A stretch of 64,000 bases of DNA, taken from contig NC_060248.1 of NCBI RefSeq assembly GCF_921293095.1, positions 130,646,972-130,710,971 on the forward strand, in the 5' to 3' direction. Under the pieces are notes generated by a model, which saw nothing but the letters and a program-made list of their open reading frames with translations, ran no database searches and was not told where the DNA came from. Shown in pieces: positions 22,044 through 32,772 of this stretch. The stretch comes from Ischnura elegans. Taxonomy: Eukaryota > Arthropoda > Insecta > Odonata > Coenagrionidae. How positions within the stretch are numbered: position 1 is the stretch's first letter; the number at the start of each line of letters is the position of its first letter. The translations under genes and the position numbers were made by a program.

Positions 22044-22312
22044 TTCAGGTCCGTCCGAAACGATAAATTAAGAGAGATGTTTTGCCGAACGGATTGATTA
22101 AGAAATTCGTGTTTCCCCTGAACAATGAAGCGCTTTAATAAATTCTTGGTGTAACTTCGCTAGATCATTTCTTTTTTAATAACTAATGTGTGGTGTCCTA
22201 ACACCCTCCACCACACGTCTATTGTGTCGGCTTGCGAGGTAGTACGAGCGAGGCGGTGAATAAAAAAACTGTGGTATTCCTTTCGCGAAATCTGTACGAG
22301 GGGCAGTCGCGC

Positions 22313-22905
22313 TCAGAGAACCTATCGTGAACATTGAAAAGAGCCTGAAAAACTAACGTAGGAAGACTGCAACATGATGGAGGACTGGTCGTAGCATCTA
22401 AAGGGGGAAAATACTACCCTCAAACACGATTAGAAATGGCTTCGGACTTGATGGACACCAGAAGGAGCAACCTTAAAACTGGGTTTATCTGCTTCACACT
22501 ACGTCTCTTGCAGCTTACTGTATAGATTCTATATTATTATAGTACTGTAGATTATAGAAGGTACCTCCCCTCTACATAGTCATTCATTGAGGAAGAATTG
22601 ACAATTTTTGGAATGATATGAAGATGCTTGTTCGGCCGTTTGCGCAAGGCGAAAGGAGTAAGGGGGTTCGAGTCTGGTGAGAGGTTATTGTCCATTCACG
22701 TGTGAACCCTTGTCCTGAACCCTTAATTCATAAAGATCATTTGTGCGTAGAGGTGAGTGAAGCGGAAGAGCGAAAAACTCAGATATTCCTGGTAAAACTT
22801 GATCAAGGAGGAGTCGCGCTCAGAGACAATTATGTGAAGTGCCTGAAAAGTACTGCGGGAATACTGAAACATGGTGGATGGCTGGTCGTTGAATCTTGAG
22901 GATAT
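22313..22905 (+). repeat. ~0.5-kb repeat units, plus orientation (inverted relative to 19.1-19.7 kb)
   Basis: Aligns over about 590 bp as the reverse complement of 19,145-19,700, with blocks such as AACTGGGTTTATCTGCTTCA, CATTTGTGCGTAGAGGTGAG and AAAGTACTGCGGGAATACTG. Its two ends (22,313-22,400 and 22,820-22,903) are homologous to each other, showing the ~507-bp period. The 65-codon frame here and a 76-codon frame in the inverted copy look alike only because the DNA is duplicated. Confidence 0.7.
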
Positions 22906-23375
22906 GAGTAAGTGCCCTCACGAGACGCGATATGAAAGTGTCCTGGTGCTTGAATAAATAATGATAATGAAATGCCTTGGCGAATAAAACGAGTATCGAA
23001 GGTATTTCGATCACATTTAAGAATGCGGGCCTCAAGTACAACAAATGGTTGATGGAAACAGTCCTTAAAAAATGTCTCCATAGCAACTGGGTTCCTCCGT
23101 GTAGATCCTTTCTCTTCGTTGGTGTTCCAGCTTGCGTTCTTAAGTCGGTGTCACACGGTAAATTATTTCTTACAGTTTTTAATGATTCATGAAATCTGTT
23201 TCATCAGCGTGATTACCGTATGCAATGCAAAGGGACAAAATTCATGTATTTGGCGCTTATTGGCTGACGGTCGTGAAGGGAGTAATTTTCGACGATCATT
23301 TAAGCAACCCTTTTATTATCGTCGACACGAGATTGAAAGAATTCAATTCATATTTTTTCTAAATACCTCTTATAA
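22906..23375. other. unrecognised sequence
   Basis: No gene or repeat recognised. Confidence 0.35.
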
Positions 23376-23383
23376 CTCATGAC

Positions 23384-24063
23384 TACGGATGGCAACGATT
23401 AATCGCTTGATAGAAATCATCGATTTTTCTCCTTCGAATACTCAATTAATAATATGGTTATAAGTAACCAATTGATTCAATGATTAATCGACTTCGATTA
23501 ATCGAAATAATCAAGGATCTGAATGAGTAAAGAATTATTTTTTTATTTAAACTGTGGCTTTAATGTTACGTACTTCATTTGTTAGGAATGTATTTGCCAG
23601 CTGTGGCAACTATTCTCTATCCCGGATTTAAGAAGATACATTTCTCCAATCCTCAAGCTGTAGCGGCGGTCCTCGAATGGTACATAACGGCATAGGGGAT
23701 TCCGAGGTGATACATCAGAATTTGGTGCTGAGGATTTTAATTTAACTGAACTCTTGGATAATAGGAGGAGTTTTTTGATGTGGAGATTTCAAATAATCAA
23801 GAATGAAGAATGATTATATTTTCCCCTAGTAGTAACATAAATAATTTCATGTAAATTGCTTTGTAAATTATTGTAAGAATATCAATTTTTTAATTGCTTT
23901 TCAATTAAAAATCGTGCGGTTTTACCCTAACTGAATTATATCTACTTCAGTCGATTATAAAATAATCGATTAATTGCTCAACAATTAATCGAATGACTGG
24001 AGCACCTTTTCGACTAATCAAATGACTCATTGATCGAATAATATAATCTTTTTGCCATCTCTG
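23384..24063. mobile_element. hAT-like non-autonomous element, 680 bp
   Basis: Perfect 8-bp target duplication CTCATGAC at 23,376-23,383 and 24,064-24,071. Termini TACGGATGGCAACGATTA and (complement) CAGAGATGGCAAAAAGATTA match over GATGGCAA. Subterminal regions are dense in ATTAATCGA and its complement, the clustered-motif style of hAT transposase-binding regions. The interior is AT-rich and non-coding. The intact duplication suggests relatively recent insertion. Confidence 0.85.
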
Positions 24064-24071
24064 CTCATGAC

Positions 24072-27000
24072 TTCGGCTGCTTTGCCAGCGTGCGATCGAG
24101 ATGTATCCAAGGCAACCGGCAACAGGGCGAACTCGCGGCCAATTGGAGCGCTTAGCCAAAATTGCCGGTAGACTACAAAAGGAGCATCTTCGACATAAAC
24201 AGCATTGTTTATTTTGGTCCCTACTTTCAATAGTTATACAGGGTTCAAATTTCAAGACATTTTCTCCACCCTGTATGAGGCTCGGCATTGCATGTGATAT
24301 TTCTGTTTATCTTGATAATGATGCTAAGCCGTTGAATCTAGTAGACGGCATAGAATTATTTTTGGAACAGTAGGTACTTCATTTTTCCTATGTTCTACCA
24401 TGAAGAATAAATTTTTATTGATTCCCAAGTAACATTCTTTGGAAAAAATAATAGTTTTCGTTAAAAAAAATGGAAAGCTTTAGATAGCCTCTGAGGACAA
24501 TGTGTGGTGGTGGCTATCTTACCAGAATTCATAGCTGCTTATATTTCTTCATAAGAACCTTGCTTAATTATTTTTAAAAATAATTTTGCAATACAAATTT
24601 ACAATGAACCTGTTAAGTTAACGTTAACGGTTAACACCAAAAAACTTCATGAAAAAACATTAAATAATTCATATAGGTACACTTGGCCGAGTTAGGGACC
24701 ATTCATTCGCTCTCATTTGGAGAAATTTATTTATAATCTAATTTTTAGCTTGAAGATTCTATGGTAACAAGTTATAAATCTCAGACCCCATGCCCAGAAA
24801 TCATTTTTTAAAGACACATTTTTGTTTTTACTGGATTTGCATGAAATTTATTTACATTGCTTCGTTCTTGGAAATGGTTTGTTTCCACTGTTTTGAAAAA
24901 ATAATTTAAAGGATTTATAATCATATATCAATAAAATGAATGCCTCAATGTAGCAATTTTAATGCTGAAAATAAGGGAAAGAGTGATATGATTTGATTCA
25001 GCGGCAATAATTCTAATTATTCTTTTCTGGAGTAATATAATTGGTTGGAGTGTGTTATGATGAGCTCCCCCAAGCTGACTAATCTATAATTTAATTTTGA
25101 ACAAACCAGAGCGATAAATGCGTATTTCTCTGAAGACGTCTTGCTTAATCATGACAGGATATTAAAATTTGTGCATTTCACACAATAATATAATAATTTC
25201 GAAGATTTCAGTTTTATATCATAAACTGAAGCGCTCGGATGAATGCCTTTATTTTGATGTGCTAAATATTGTATGTGGTCGAATACGTGTTATTTTTTTG
25301 GTGAAAATTAAAAAAAATGTAAGTGTTAACCGATGGGTATTCTATGGCGTACATTGCGTATGGTAATAAAGGTCTCAATGTGCGGTATTTTTCATCCCAT
25401 TGAACTCAATTCGTAATTATAGCGATAAATTCCTTCCTTTCGAAGTCCGAAGAAATATTTCATTGTCCTTGAACCGTAATCAAAAAGCAAAGTTCATTTC
25501 CTGCGTGCAAATCACGGCCAAGTAGGAAAACTGAGAAAATTTCAAATTTTGGAGGACTTCGTATTATGAATCCATCTCTGGGATATCATTTCCGACTCTC
25601 TAAATACTTCTTCTCTGTCGTGTATTCGTAATTACATCCTTTGAAGTTATTTTACATTTCCGAACAGAATGGATTTTTTAATAATGGAATGAAATTTCAA
25701 TATCCAGTAGCAAGTAGTGAAGTGATTGTTCGCTTTTAAAGGGAAACCACCTCAGATAATTATTCTCCGAGATTTTTCGATATTTCAATTGCTCGATTTC
25801 GAGACGAATGAAACAATTCGATATAAATCAACCCTGTATGATGATTTCCGTTTATTTATACCTTAACATCCAATGCAGAGATTGTGCTTGTTATGTGCTT
25901 ATATCCTTTTACTGTAATTTGGTGAGTCTACCGTACTGAATACAGGGTATTAACTTTTTTCATGATATGAATACTTGCTTTGGTATAGGTTCCTAAACTA
26001 TTCCTAAAATTTCATAGCCATTAACTAGTCCTAAAATTTATATAGCTATCAGCCCGAGAAAAAAATCCGATATTTTATTTCTTTGTGGCATAAAGAATTT
26101 CTACGCCCTTAGGCAAAATTAAATTTACCGCCTCTTAAAAATATGATTTTTTCCTGTCTAACATGAGAAATTGGATGAAGATTTTCCCATTTAGTGTCCT
26201 TGTTATACTCTGTATCATGGAAGCGTGGCGGTTAATCAAGATTTATGACACGAAAATCATCAATATGATCAAATTATGCATTCACGCATGCTTTGTTCCA
26301 TGCAGCTGCACCTACGCCATGCTAAAAAGAGTATCTTCAGTGTTGCTCGATTTGCCTAAAAGCATTATCTTCACTTATGCTCTGTTTCATTGAGATATTA
26401 CGACAATCAAAAAATCAAATAATTAGCGCCAAGGTTATGGCTCTTTACTTCAAAATCTTCATGAAGATGCCATCCAGCTATTATTCCTAGTGTGACTGTT
26501 TCACATATCGATGGCATTCATTTCTAAATAAGTTGTTAAATACAAAAATGCCTTTCGTGATTGTCAATTTGTGAATCAATTAAATTATAATTTAATGCTA
26601 TTACTCAATCAATTTATCTCCTGAAGTTACACCCTTAATCATTAAGGTGAATATTGTATTAAATTTTACAATAGGTCGAGCTTTTAAAGGTTCTCGCCTA
26701 AATAGATTCAGGCTTACGTCGATAACCTTAACATCTCTCGCTATCATTCCTCCCTGTACTTTTCTTTTATCTCGTATTCCCATTACATCATAGATCATAT
26801 ATCTGTAACAACAGCCTTCAATAATTCCAGTCAGTTTTAATAGATGTCGGTACTTGAACTAAACCACGATTGGCCTCGAAAGTAATTTTGAAAGTGAGAA
26901 AAAATTGTATAGATTTATTTGGTCCACAGATATTGCTTCAAAACTATATTTTGACGTACGTTTATTGAATTTGTTTCCAGGGTTTTGTTGGCCTATTTCT

Positions 27001-27489
27001 CTGACAGATAATTTTATATTCAGGCAATGCTGCAATGGGGTGATTTATTGAATGAATTGAGCAATGGCTTTGATAAATAAGACTTATATACATGTTTTCA
27101 CATGCTGTTAAAAACGAGAAAAAAAATCCGATTCGTGAGGCCATTCTATTCTTCGATCGAAAAAAAAAGATCGGCAGAAGGAAGGAATGAATTTAGAGGA
27201 GAGGAGAGGCGATATAAAGGTGTGCGCTGTGCTAGGGAGATCCTGAGCAAAATAAGCAGATGGAGGGGGGAGAGCGAGCGGATGAATCGAGTCGATATAT
27301 TCTAAAATTCAACAGAGAAATGTGTTCAGGGAAGTCAGCAGTCGAGTTTAGGCAATTATGAAGTAATTTTAAATCCAATTTAATTCTTAGATTCTGTTGG
27401 TTGGATTAGGAGAGAGAAGACGGTACATAATCAGAAGCAGCACAGCATAAAGCTGTGTCGTCATCACAATCGTAACCTTAATTCGGAAA
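24072..27489. other. unrecognised AT-rich sequence
   Basis: Over 3 kb without motif-supported frame, RNA gene or familiar repeat. The longest open frames (about 65-90 codons) have no domain features. Could be intergenic or intronic. Confidence 0.4.
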
Positions 27490-27491
27490 TA

Positions 27492-28046
27492 CGAAGTATG
27501 TTCAGGAAATAATGGGATGTTTAAAAAAAATATTTATATGTCCGTCTTCATTTCCATCGTTCATCGTCCGTCCATCGTTCTCCTTCAAAATAGTCCCATT
27601 ATATTTAATATGTACATTGCAGCAGGTATTCATAACCATTTATTTCATTTTTTTCCACGTTTTCAACTATTGTTGATGTGCTGGGGCGTTCGTCATTTTC
27701 AACTTCTTCACGCCCATATTAGAAACGCTTATACCGCACGTAAATTATTTTTTTAACTCACAGAGGCCTTTGTAAACATTTCACACACTTTGCTACACTG
27801 CATTTGCTGATCATTCTTTGTTTTGCAATCATTCTTTGATTCATATCTTTTAACGCCCATAAACGGCCGACCTCATAGAAACGTGCCTAACATTAGTGGC
27901 TGCCACAGACAAAGTAAACAAGGAATACAGCTGAAATTTTTATCATACTTCAGGAGAATGTATATCGACATAATAAAAATATTGACAATCGGTCTCTTCG
28001 AACCAGCGATATTTAAAAATTACCGTTATTTTCTGAACACACTTCG
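27492..28046. mobile_element. mariner internal-deletion derivative, copy 1
   Basis: TIRs CGAAGTATGTTCAGGAAATAATG (left) and complement CGAAGTGTGTTCAGAAAATAACG (right) sit between TA dinucleotides (27,490-27,491 and 28,047-28,048). Length 555 bp versus about 1.3 kb for a full mariner. It shares a ~200-bp inner block with the element at 35,105 (GCTGCCACAGACAAA..., AGCTGAAATTTTTAT, CATAATAAAAA). No transposase frame survives. Confidence 0.8.
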
Positions 28047-28048
28047 TA

Positions 28049-28379
28049 TTCATAAAACTGCATGGAACAAGTCCCTTCATAAGAAGTTACGCGCACGAGT
28101 GCAAATATGCATCACGGATGAATCTCGCCACGAAAAAATATTTGGCTCCGTCAACTATTTTTTCATGGTGAATTTTAACCGTGGTGTGCAATTATAAATG
28201 AATAGCCTTGTAACGTTACTCACCTTCCACTTCTTATTTTGCGTTACCCTGGGGTAGAAAAATATTTGAAATTATAATTGAAAAATATTTTTTATGCTTT
28301 GAATTTTATTACTATTTTGGCAGAAAAGTGCTATGGATTTAGAATTCATCTATGTAGGTTAATTTCTTACAAATAGTAC
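28049..28379. other. unrecognised sequence upstream of the numt
   Basis: No recognised feature. The last ~20 bp (TTTCTTACAAATAGTAC) could be mitochondrial spacer before ND1, since insect mtDNA has a TACTA-type motif there, but this is a weak match. Confidence 0.3.
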
Positions 28380-28868
28380 TTGTATTTGAATGATATTATT
28401 TTAAGATTTTTAGGAGGTATTCTATTAGTTATTTGTGTTTTGGTAGGAGTTGCTTTCCTAACATTATTAGAACGAAAGGTTCTTGGTTATATACAAATTC
28501 GTAAGGGACCAAACAAGGTAGGTTATTGTGGTATTTTACAACCCTTTTCTGATGCTGTAAAGTTGTTTAATAAGGAGCAGACTTTTCCAATGAGTTCTAA
28601 TTATTTACCTTATTATTTCTCCCCTATTTTTAGTTTATTTATTTCGTTGTTTTTTTGAATAAGTATACCTTTTTATTTTGGTCTTTTTAGTTTCAATTTT
28701 GGTTTATTATTTTTTCTTTGTTGTACAAGTTTAGGTGTTTACACTGTTATAATTGCTGGCTGGTCTTCAAATTCTGTTTATGCTTTATTGGGAGGATTAC
28801 GTGCTGTTGCTCAAACTATTTCTTATGAAGTAAGATTAGCTTTGATTTTAATATCATTTATTTTTTTA
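28380..28868 (+). pseudogene. ND1: nuclear copy of mitochondrial ND1 (numt)
   Basis: Read with the invertebrate mitochondrial code, about 163 codons of NADH dehydrogenase subunit 1, the membrane H-subunit of complex I, follow without frameshift. They contain [59 protein letters not shown] and [20 protein letters not shown] at 28,380 is a plausible mitochondrial start. TGA at 28,656-28,658 is Trp in mitochondria but a stop in the nucleus, and AGA near 28,833 reads as the conserved Ser. Homology stops near 28,868, about half of the ~312-residue protein. The flanks are not mitochondrial, so this is a nuclear insertion that cannot be translated there. The lack of frame damage suggests it is young. 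Confidence 0.93.
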
Positions 28869-30279
28869 TGGGAGGGAAGAAATACACTTAATTAATAAAT
28901 AACATGCATCAAAATCACTTTTTACAAATTATATTCAAATTGTCGTAAAGAAGACTAATTGGGCCAAATTTAAAATCTGATATTATACAAATATATTGCG
29001 TAATTTCCCTTTCTGTTCCAATGTGCAAAATCAAAAATAGTCTATACATGCAACTGAACTCCCGCCACGGCAATCTTTGGTAAAAGGCTAAAGATTTATA
29101 CGAACTGACTTGAGTTCTGCCGCATCTCTTCCTCCGCTCTCTTTCTCTCTTTTTCTTTGCGTCCTTTTCTTCTTTCTGCCGATCTTTTTAGAACACGTCT
29201 CTCTTTTACTTCTCTCAATACACCGCTGTATTAGCTTTTCTTTCCTCGTCCCTCACTACCATTATTGCCTCCTCACTACGATTGTTAATTTTAATTTATT
29301 CATTTATTTAAACAAACAATATGGCGGTTTGTTCATAATCTACCCACCTGTGAAACGTACTATAGAATGCTCAGGCAGACCATCCGCCCCCCCCTTCCCC
29401 TCCCTCCCCCACCCACTTTCTCCTCCTCCCCCTCATTCATCCCCGATGACAAGAAGATTCGCTCTCCGCGCAAAGTGTCACATATCGATCCCCCATCCCA
29501 CCCCACCAGTGCTCCTCCTCTTCACACCATCTAGATCCCTCTCCCCCCCCCCCCCCCCAACCCCCTTAGCAGCTTTTACACCCTTCTCTCGTCCTCCCCC
29601 TCCCTCGTAAATGGCTGTCAGTGGTACGTGCGCCTGTGAGTTTAGTGCACACAACCAAACAGCCACACTCGGGAAGGGCGGAGGACGCGGGCAGCGCTCG
29701 TCGTTTGTCGATGAGACCGCATCCTCGTCGCCACTGCGCACCACGCTGCTCGATTGGTTGCCCGGCAACGGCCGCGCGCGTTTTCGCGCAAACAGCCTCG
29801 CTGCACAGTGTGAGTTAGGGTCGTTGTTGAGTGACGGGCGCATAGATGTACATAGAAAATTTATTTTCCAGGGATAGTTTTCCTTAAGTACAACCAGGGA
29901 AATAAAATAGTTCAATTTTGTTAAGGTTTCGAGGAGTACTGAAGGAAAGTAAAAAATTGTTAAATACTAAAGCAAATAGCATTAGGCGACCGCAAACAGA
30001 GCTGTCATCATCTTCAATATTATTCGCATATTTGAATCCACGTGGCGAGGTGGCCCATTCCATTTTTACCTCGTTTACATTACGAACGTACCGACCTCGA
30101 TCGGAACCACTGCGCGTTTACACCTCCAAAAGTTACCATCGTAACTCAGTGCTGCCCTCGTTGTGAGATTGCGTCACTGACGACGTGACTGCGTGAGGAA
30201 ATTGAAATCCTGGAAATTAAGAAGGAAAAGAATATTATTGTTTTCACGTGCTAAAACTAAAGCTGGACCGAACTGTCGG
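28869..30279. other. no gene; pyrimidine-rich tract and CpG-rich island
   Basis: 29,105-29,260 and 29,370-29,600 are strongly pyrimidine-rich, including a C16-17 run near 29,537. 29,610-29,830 is CpG-rich with overlapping open frames and a promoter-like cluster (listed separately). Long open frames on the pyrimidine tract are low-complexity Ser/Pro/Leu and not credible. Confidence 0.4.
29752..29769. promoter_or_regulatory. CCAAT box (reverse) plus X-box-like palindrome
   Basis: ATTGG at 29,753-29,757 overlaps GTTGCC-C-GGCAAC at 29,757-29,769, which fits the RFX X-box pattern RYYNYY-N(1-3)-RRNRAC. It is embedded in a CpG-rich stretch with several GCGC words. This could mark the promoter of a flanking gene, possibly a ciliary one. 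Purely motif-based. Confidence 0.3.
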
Positions 30280-30580
30280 TAAAACCTTAAAGAATGTAGG
30301 ATTCATTACGAGAATCTGCCCTAAGTTTAACAATATTCGTGCGATAAGGACAGTAGATATATTGCTTGGCTACGTTCCAAATTAGAATATATTTTTAACT
30401 GGTCACCTTATTACAATATCGACTCAATCCGGCTTGAACGTGTCCAAAATAAATTTCTCAAATTTAATAATCAGGATTTACGAATCTCATTGTCTGATTA
30501 TAACACTTCATATCTTCAATTCCTTGTCAATTTGAATACCCTTGCACGACAGACGATCCTCCAACAATGCCCCATTCCTC
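30280..30580 (+). pseudogene. LINE reverse-transcriptase C-terminal fragment
   Basis: Two frames join: 30,280-30,370 reads LKNVGFITRICPKFNN, and 30,374-30,580 reads RSKLEYIFNWSPYYNIDSIR, LERVQNKFLKF and YLQFLVNLNTLARQT. The LGFI-R, then SKLEY-VIWSPYY, then RLERVQ-KFL-F series is the region downstream of the RT catalytic motifs in jockey/RTE-type LINEs. At least one frameshift near 30,370, no tail identified. Confidence 0.7.
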
Positions 30581-31558
30581 TAAAAAAGTTATCAATTCCT
30601 ATTTAGATTGTTCTTACCTTCTTTATTAGTAAATTTTAATGGATCCCGTCATAAGTATACAAATACTCACCTGCATGTTTTAATTCCCATAGAGCAATAA
30701 ATTCATATGATAAACGTGGAGACAAGTTCATTTACAATATTCACCAGCAATATGCAATAAAAATCAATAACAAGAGAAAACAATATCATTAGCACAAAAA
30801 TATCCACCTCATCCAGGTTATTTAATAAGCATCTACAATACAATTGCTCTTGCATCCAAAGGCGCCAAGGGGACCACGGCTTAACGTCCCATCCGACGGA
30901 CGGAGTGTTGCGTTTGAAATGTCCTCCACACATCATACCTATCTATTATAAAAGACGGTAAATTTGCGTGTGGTTCAGGCCCCGCGTTAAGGAGAATGGT
31001 TCCCGGATAGCCTTGGCGTTAAGAGTCTGTGTTCGCAGTCAGTGACGTCATGCGATGGTTTCAGGCGCGATATCACGCATGGACTCGTGCGTGAGGTCAG
31101 CAAGGAGTGAGCGCGAGTGGAGAAGGGAACATGGTATCTGATGAACCTCACAACGCGAAAAAAAACAATGGAAAAGGTACGAGTAACTTTCGAGCGAAAC
31201 CTTGGAAGTGGGAACAAACATTGAATGCGGGTTTTAATTGTTGGCGAACCAACAGGAATTCACGCTCTTTTTGGGTTTCAAGTGTAACAGATCAAATGAA
31301 CTCGAACGATAGGATCATCGGAGCAGCTGGCGAAGATTCCCTCCCCACGACCAGGGAGAGCTTAAATGATTCAGTGATCACAAAAAAAAACATTGAGAAT
31401 AATAAATATAATAATATGAAATAAAAACTCGATATTAAAAGCGTACGTTTACATTTTTATTAACGATTTCATTCAAGAGTAATTAGACATGCATTACCTA
31501 GAAATTAAAGAGACGCTCTCACTCTTATATTTTCTACACGGTGTGGTGTTTGTGCAAC
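30581..31558. other. mostly unrecognised
   Basis: Apart from the SINE fragment at 30,851-30,912 nothing was recognised. A 105-codon frame at 31,107-31,424 has no domain. Confidence 0.35.
30851..30912 (-). repeat. SINE body fragment
   Basis: The complement contains TCCGTCGGATGGGACGTTAAG, CCGTGGTCCCCTTGGCGCC and TTTGGATGC, matching the body of the SINE at 3525-3786. The head with A/B boxes is absent. Confidence 0.6.
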
Positions 31559-31630
31559 TCCCGTATTGTCTAGTGGTTAGGATACCCGGCTCTCACCCGG
31601 GAGGCCCGGGTTCGATTCCCGGTACGGGAA
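31559..31630 (+). tRNA. tRNA-Glu (anticodon CTC)
   Basis: All four stems close. Acceptor TCCCGTA pairs with TACGGGA, discriminator A at 31,630. The D-arm is TGTCTAGTGGTTAGGA, and the internal A box is TAGTGGTTAGG. Anticodon stem CCCGG/CCGGG encloses the loop CTCTCAC, giving anticodon CTC (reads GAG). The T-arm is CCGGGTTCGATTCCCGG, containing B box GGTTCGATTCC. No intron. No mismatches in the helices except ordinary wobble, so it is probably functional, decoding glutamate in the cytosol. Immediately followed by a pol III terminator. Confidence 0.97.
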
Positions 31631-31632
31631 AC

Positions 31633-31639
31633 TTTTTTT
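31633..31639 (+). terminator. RNA polymerase III terminator (T7)
   Basis: A run of seven T starts three bases after the tRNA-Glu 3' end, the standard spacing and form for pol III termination. Confidence 0.9.
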
Positions 31640-31770
31640 CCTGCTTTTGTTTGGGTCCTAGTAATAGGAAGGTCGCGGGTTTGATCTGAGGTTTCCACGG
31701 AGTTTCTTCATATGAGTCTCGGCTTCCGGGCGCTCCTCCGCGTTGAGTTGTCCATAGGTGACCTTCTGCC

Positions 31771-31928
31771 TAAGCCGAAGGACAATATCTCGGGCTTACT
31801 AAACGAGGGAGTTATCATCTGCAATGCTCCTGTGGTAAATGTTACATAGGACAGACCGGACGATCTATCAAAACCAGGATAACGGAGAAGAAGCAGTTCC
31901 GCCGTCTCGGAGCACGTGTGGTCGGATC
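31771..31928 (+). pseudogene. Penelope-like GIY-YIG domain, N-terminal part
   Basis: KPKDNISGLLNEGV is followed, after loss of one base, by YHLQCSCGKCYIGQTGRSIK and TRITE. GVYHLQCSCGKCYIGQTGRSI is a textbook Penelope-type GIY-YIG core with CxC, YIGQT and the catalytic Arg region. A further shift is needed to reach AVSEHVWSDP at 31,900-31,928. The rest of the domain continues beyond the Harbinger-like insertion at 32,509. Confidence 0.8.
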
Positions 31929-31931
31929 CTG

Positions 31932-32505
31932 GGGGGTTGTGTTTGAATCGCTCGTAATTATTCCGAGCACGTAACCAAGGAGTCACGTGGTACAATTACG
32001 AGTGATTCGGATTTTGGTGTCTTTGAATCGCTCGTAAAAATTACACCCGGAAAACCCTTCGTGATTATCTGACTCGGTAGCTATCGGTCGAGATGATTAC
32101 GAAGGATTGACTACGATGAATACCAAGTAAACAACATGGCGGACTTCATGATATTAATGTGCGCACATGAGAATTTTGGTGACGAGGATTTAACTACGGA
32201 GAGTGCAGTGCGTAATTTCAAGAGAAGAGGAGACGCCTTTGAACTGAGTGAAAAGGAATTCAGAAGCCTTTTTCGACTCAATGAACGCTGAACCCAAAAT
32301 ATGATTGACGCCATACATCTCCGAAGCTTCACGGACATCAGCTGTAAGTAATGTAAACAAAGTAAGTACACATGTTTCATGCAGGAATATTTATTGTTTT
32401 TATCCATAGAAATTTTACACCGATTTCTGGTTGTGATCCAACGTTAAATAAGATGTGAAATGCGAAGAAGTCTAACTTTATAAATTGAGGAAATTATCAA
32501 CCCCC
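31932..32505 (+). mobile_element. Harbinger-like insertion in the PLE (CTG duplication)
   Basis: Ends GGGGGTTG and CAACCCCC lie between CTG at 31,929-31,931 and CTG at 32,506-32,508; because of the G/C runs the duplication could be 3 to 5 bp. CTG fits the CWG/TWA preference of PIF/Harbinger. Excision in silico rejoins the PLE frame HVWSDP to HTLDFDKPKVL. Left-subterminal repeats TTTGAATCGCTCGTAA occur at 31,941 and 32,022. Carries a short transposase-like exon. Confidence 0.7.
32135..32352 (+). pseudogene. first-exon relic of a HARBI1-like transposase
   Basis: ATG at 32,135 opens a 51-codon frame containing FELSEKEFRSLFRLNER and stopping at TGA (32,289). Reading on, QNMIDAIHLRS continues and meets GTAAGT at about 32,346, a consensus 5' splice site. 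The LSE-EFR-LFRL-xx-TVQ-MIDAI pattern resembles the N-terminal segment of Harbinger (HARBI1-type) nucleases. The catalytic DDE part is absent. A moderate call based on one motif plus the host element's ends. Confidence 0.45.
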
Positions 32506-32508
32506 CTG

Positions 32509-32650
32509 GCCACACATTAGATTTCGATAAGCCTAAAGTCCTGTGATAATGAAAGCCGTTACTATCCTAGGCTAATCCGAGAAGCTATAGAGATGACTAA
32601 GCATCCTGAGAACTGCAACAGAGAAGACGGCTACACACAATAAAACACAT
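32509..32650 (+). pseudogene. Penelope-like element, C-terminal codons
   Basis: HTLDFDKPKVL is followed, past a stop and shift, by YYPRLIREAIEMTKHPENCN and REDGYT. The FD--KVL, then Y--RLIREAIEI-KHP-N-NREDG series is the usual end of Penelope-type proteins after the GIY-YIG core. The frame joins the upstream half once the Harbinger-like insertion is ignored. Confidence 0.75.
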
Positions 32651-32772
32651 GGAAAAGGGTATTCAAAATTAATGACCAATCAGAGTTTATCTGAGAACCA
32701 CCCAATCAGAACCGACCTCATATCCCCCAAGGTACCTATATAAGACGGCCAAATTTATGCATCGCTCTTTCA

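Larger units (their letters stand above)
20880..22243 (+). pseudogene. CR1/L2-like LINE (subfamily 1) with two nested insertions
   Basis: The LINE C-terminus reads across three pieces: 20,880-20,991, 21,299-21,584 and 22,044-22,243. Legible words include EPIVGNSC-like, FEEAKIRRSFCGNIFG, then (after the first insertion) CYFALVKALAE and NCYGRQ-like residues, and finally the 3' UTR GAGAGATGTTTTGCCGAACG. Removing 20,992-21,298 restores AAAGTAAATGAGAGGTGCTATTTCGC, as in the LINE copy at 53,200. Removing 21,585-22,043 rejoins GGAGGTCCGTCCGAAACGATAAATT. Frameshifts are numerous. It is itself inserted in the plus-orientation repeat arm. Confidence 0.8.

Noticed and set aside
19172-22899. conserved short protein shared by 19,172-19,402 (minus) and 22,702-22,899 (plus)
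   Set aside because: Similarity is fully explained by the inverted DNA repeat; no domain and frames not conserved in the other units.
28380-28868. ND1 as a working gene
   Set aside because: Flanks are nuclear repeats and the frame holds a TGA that is a stop in the nuclear code; a numt explains it.
29110-29610. 166-codon plus-strand open frame
   Set aside because: Encoded by a pyrimidine-rich tract with a C homopolymer; Ser/Pro/Leu low complexity.
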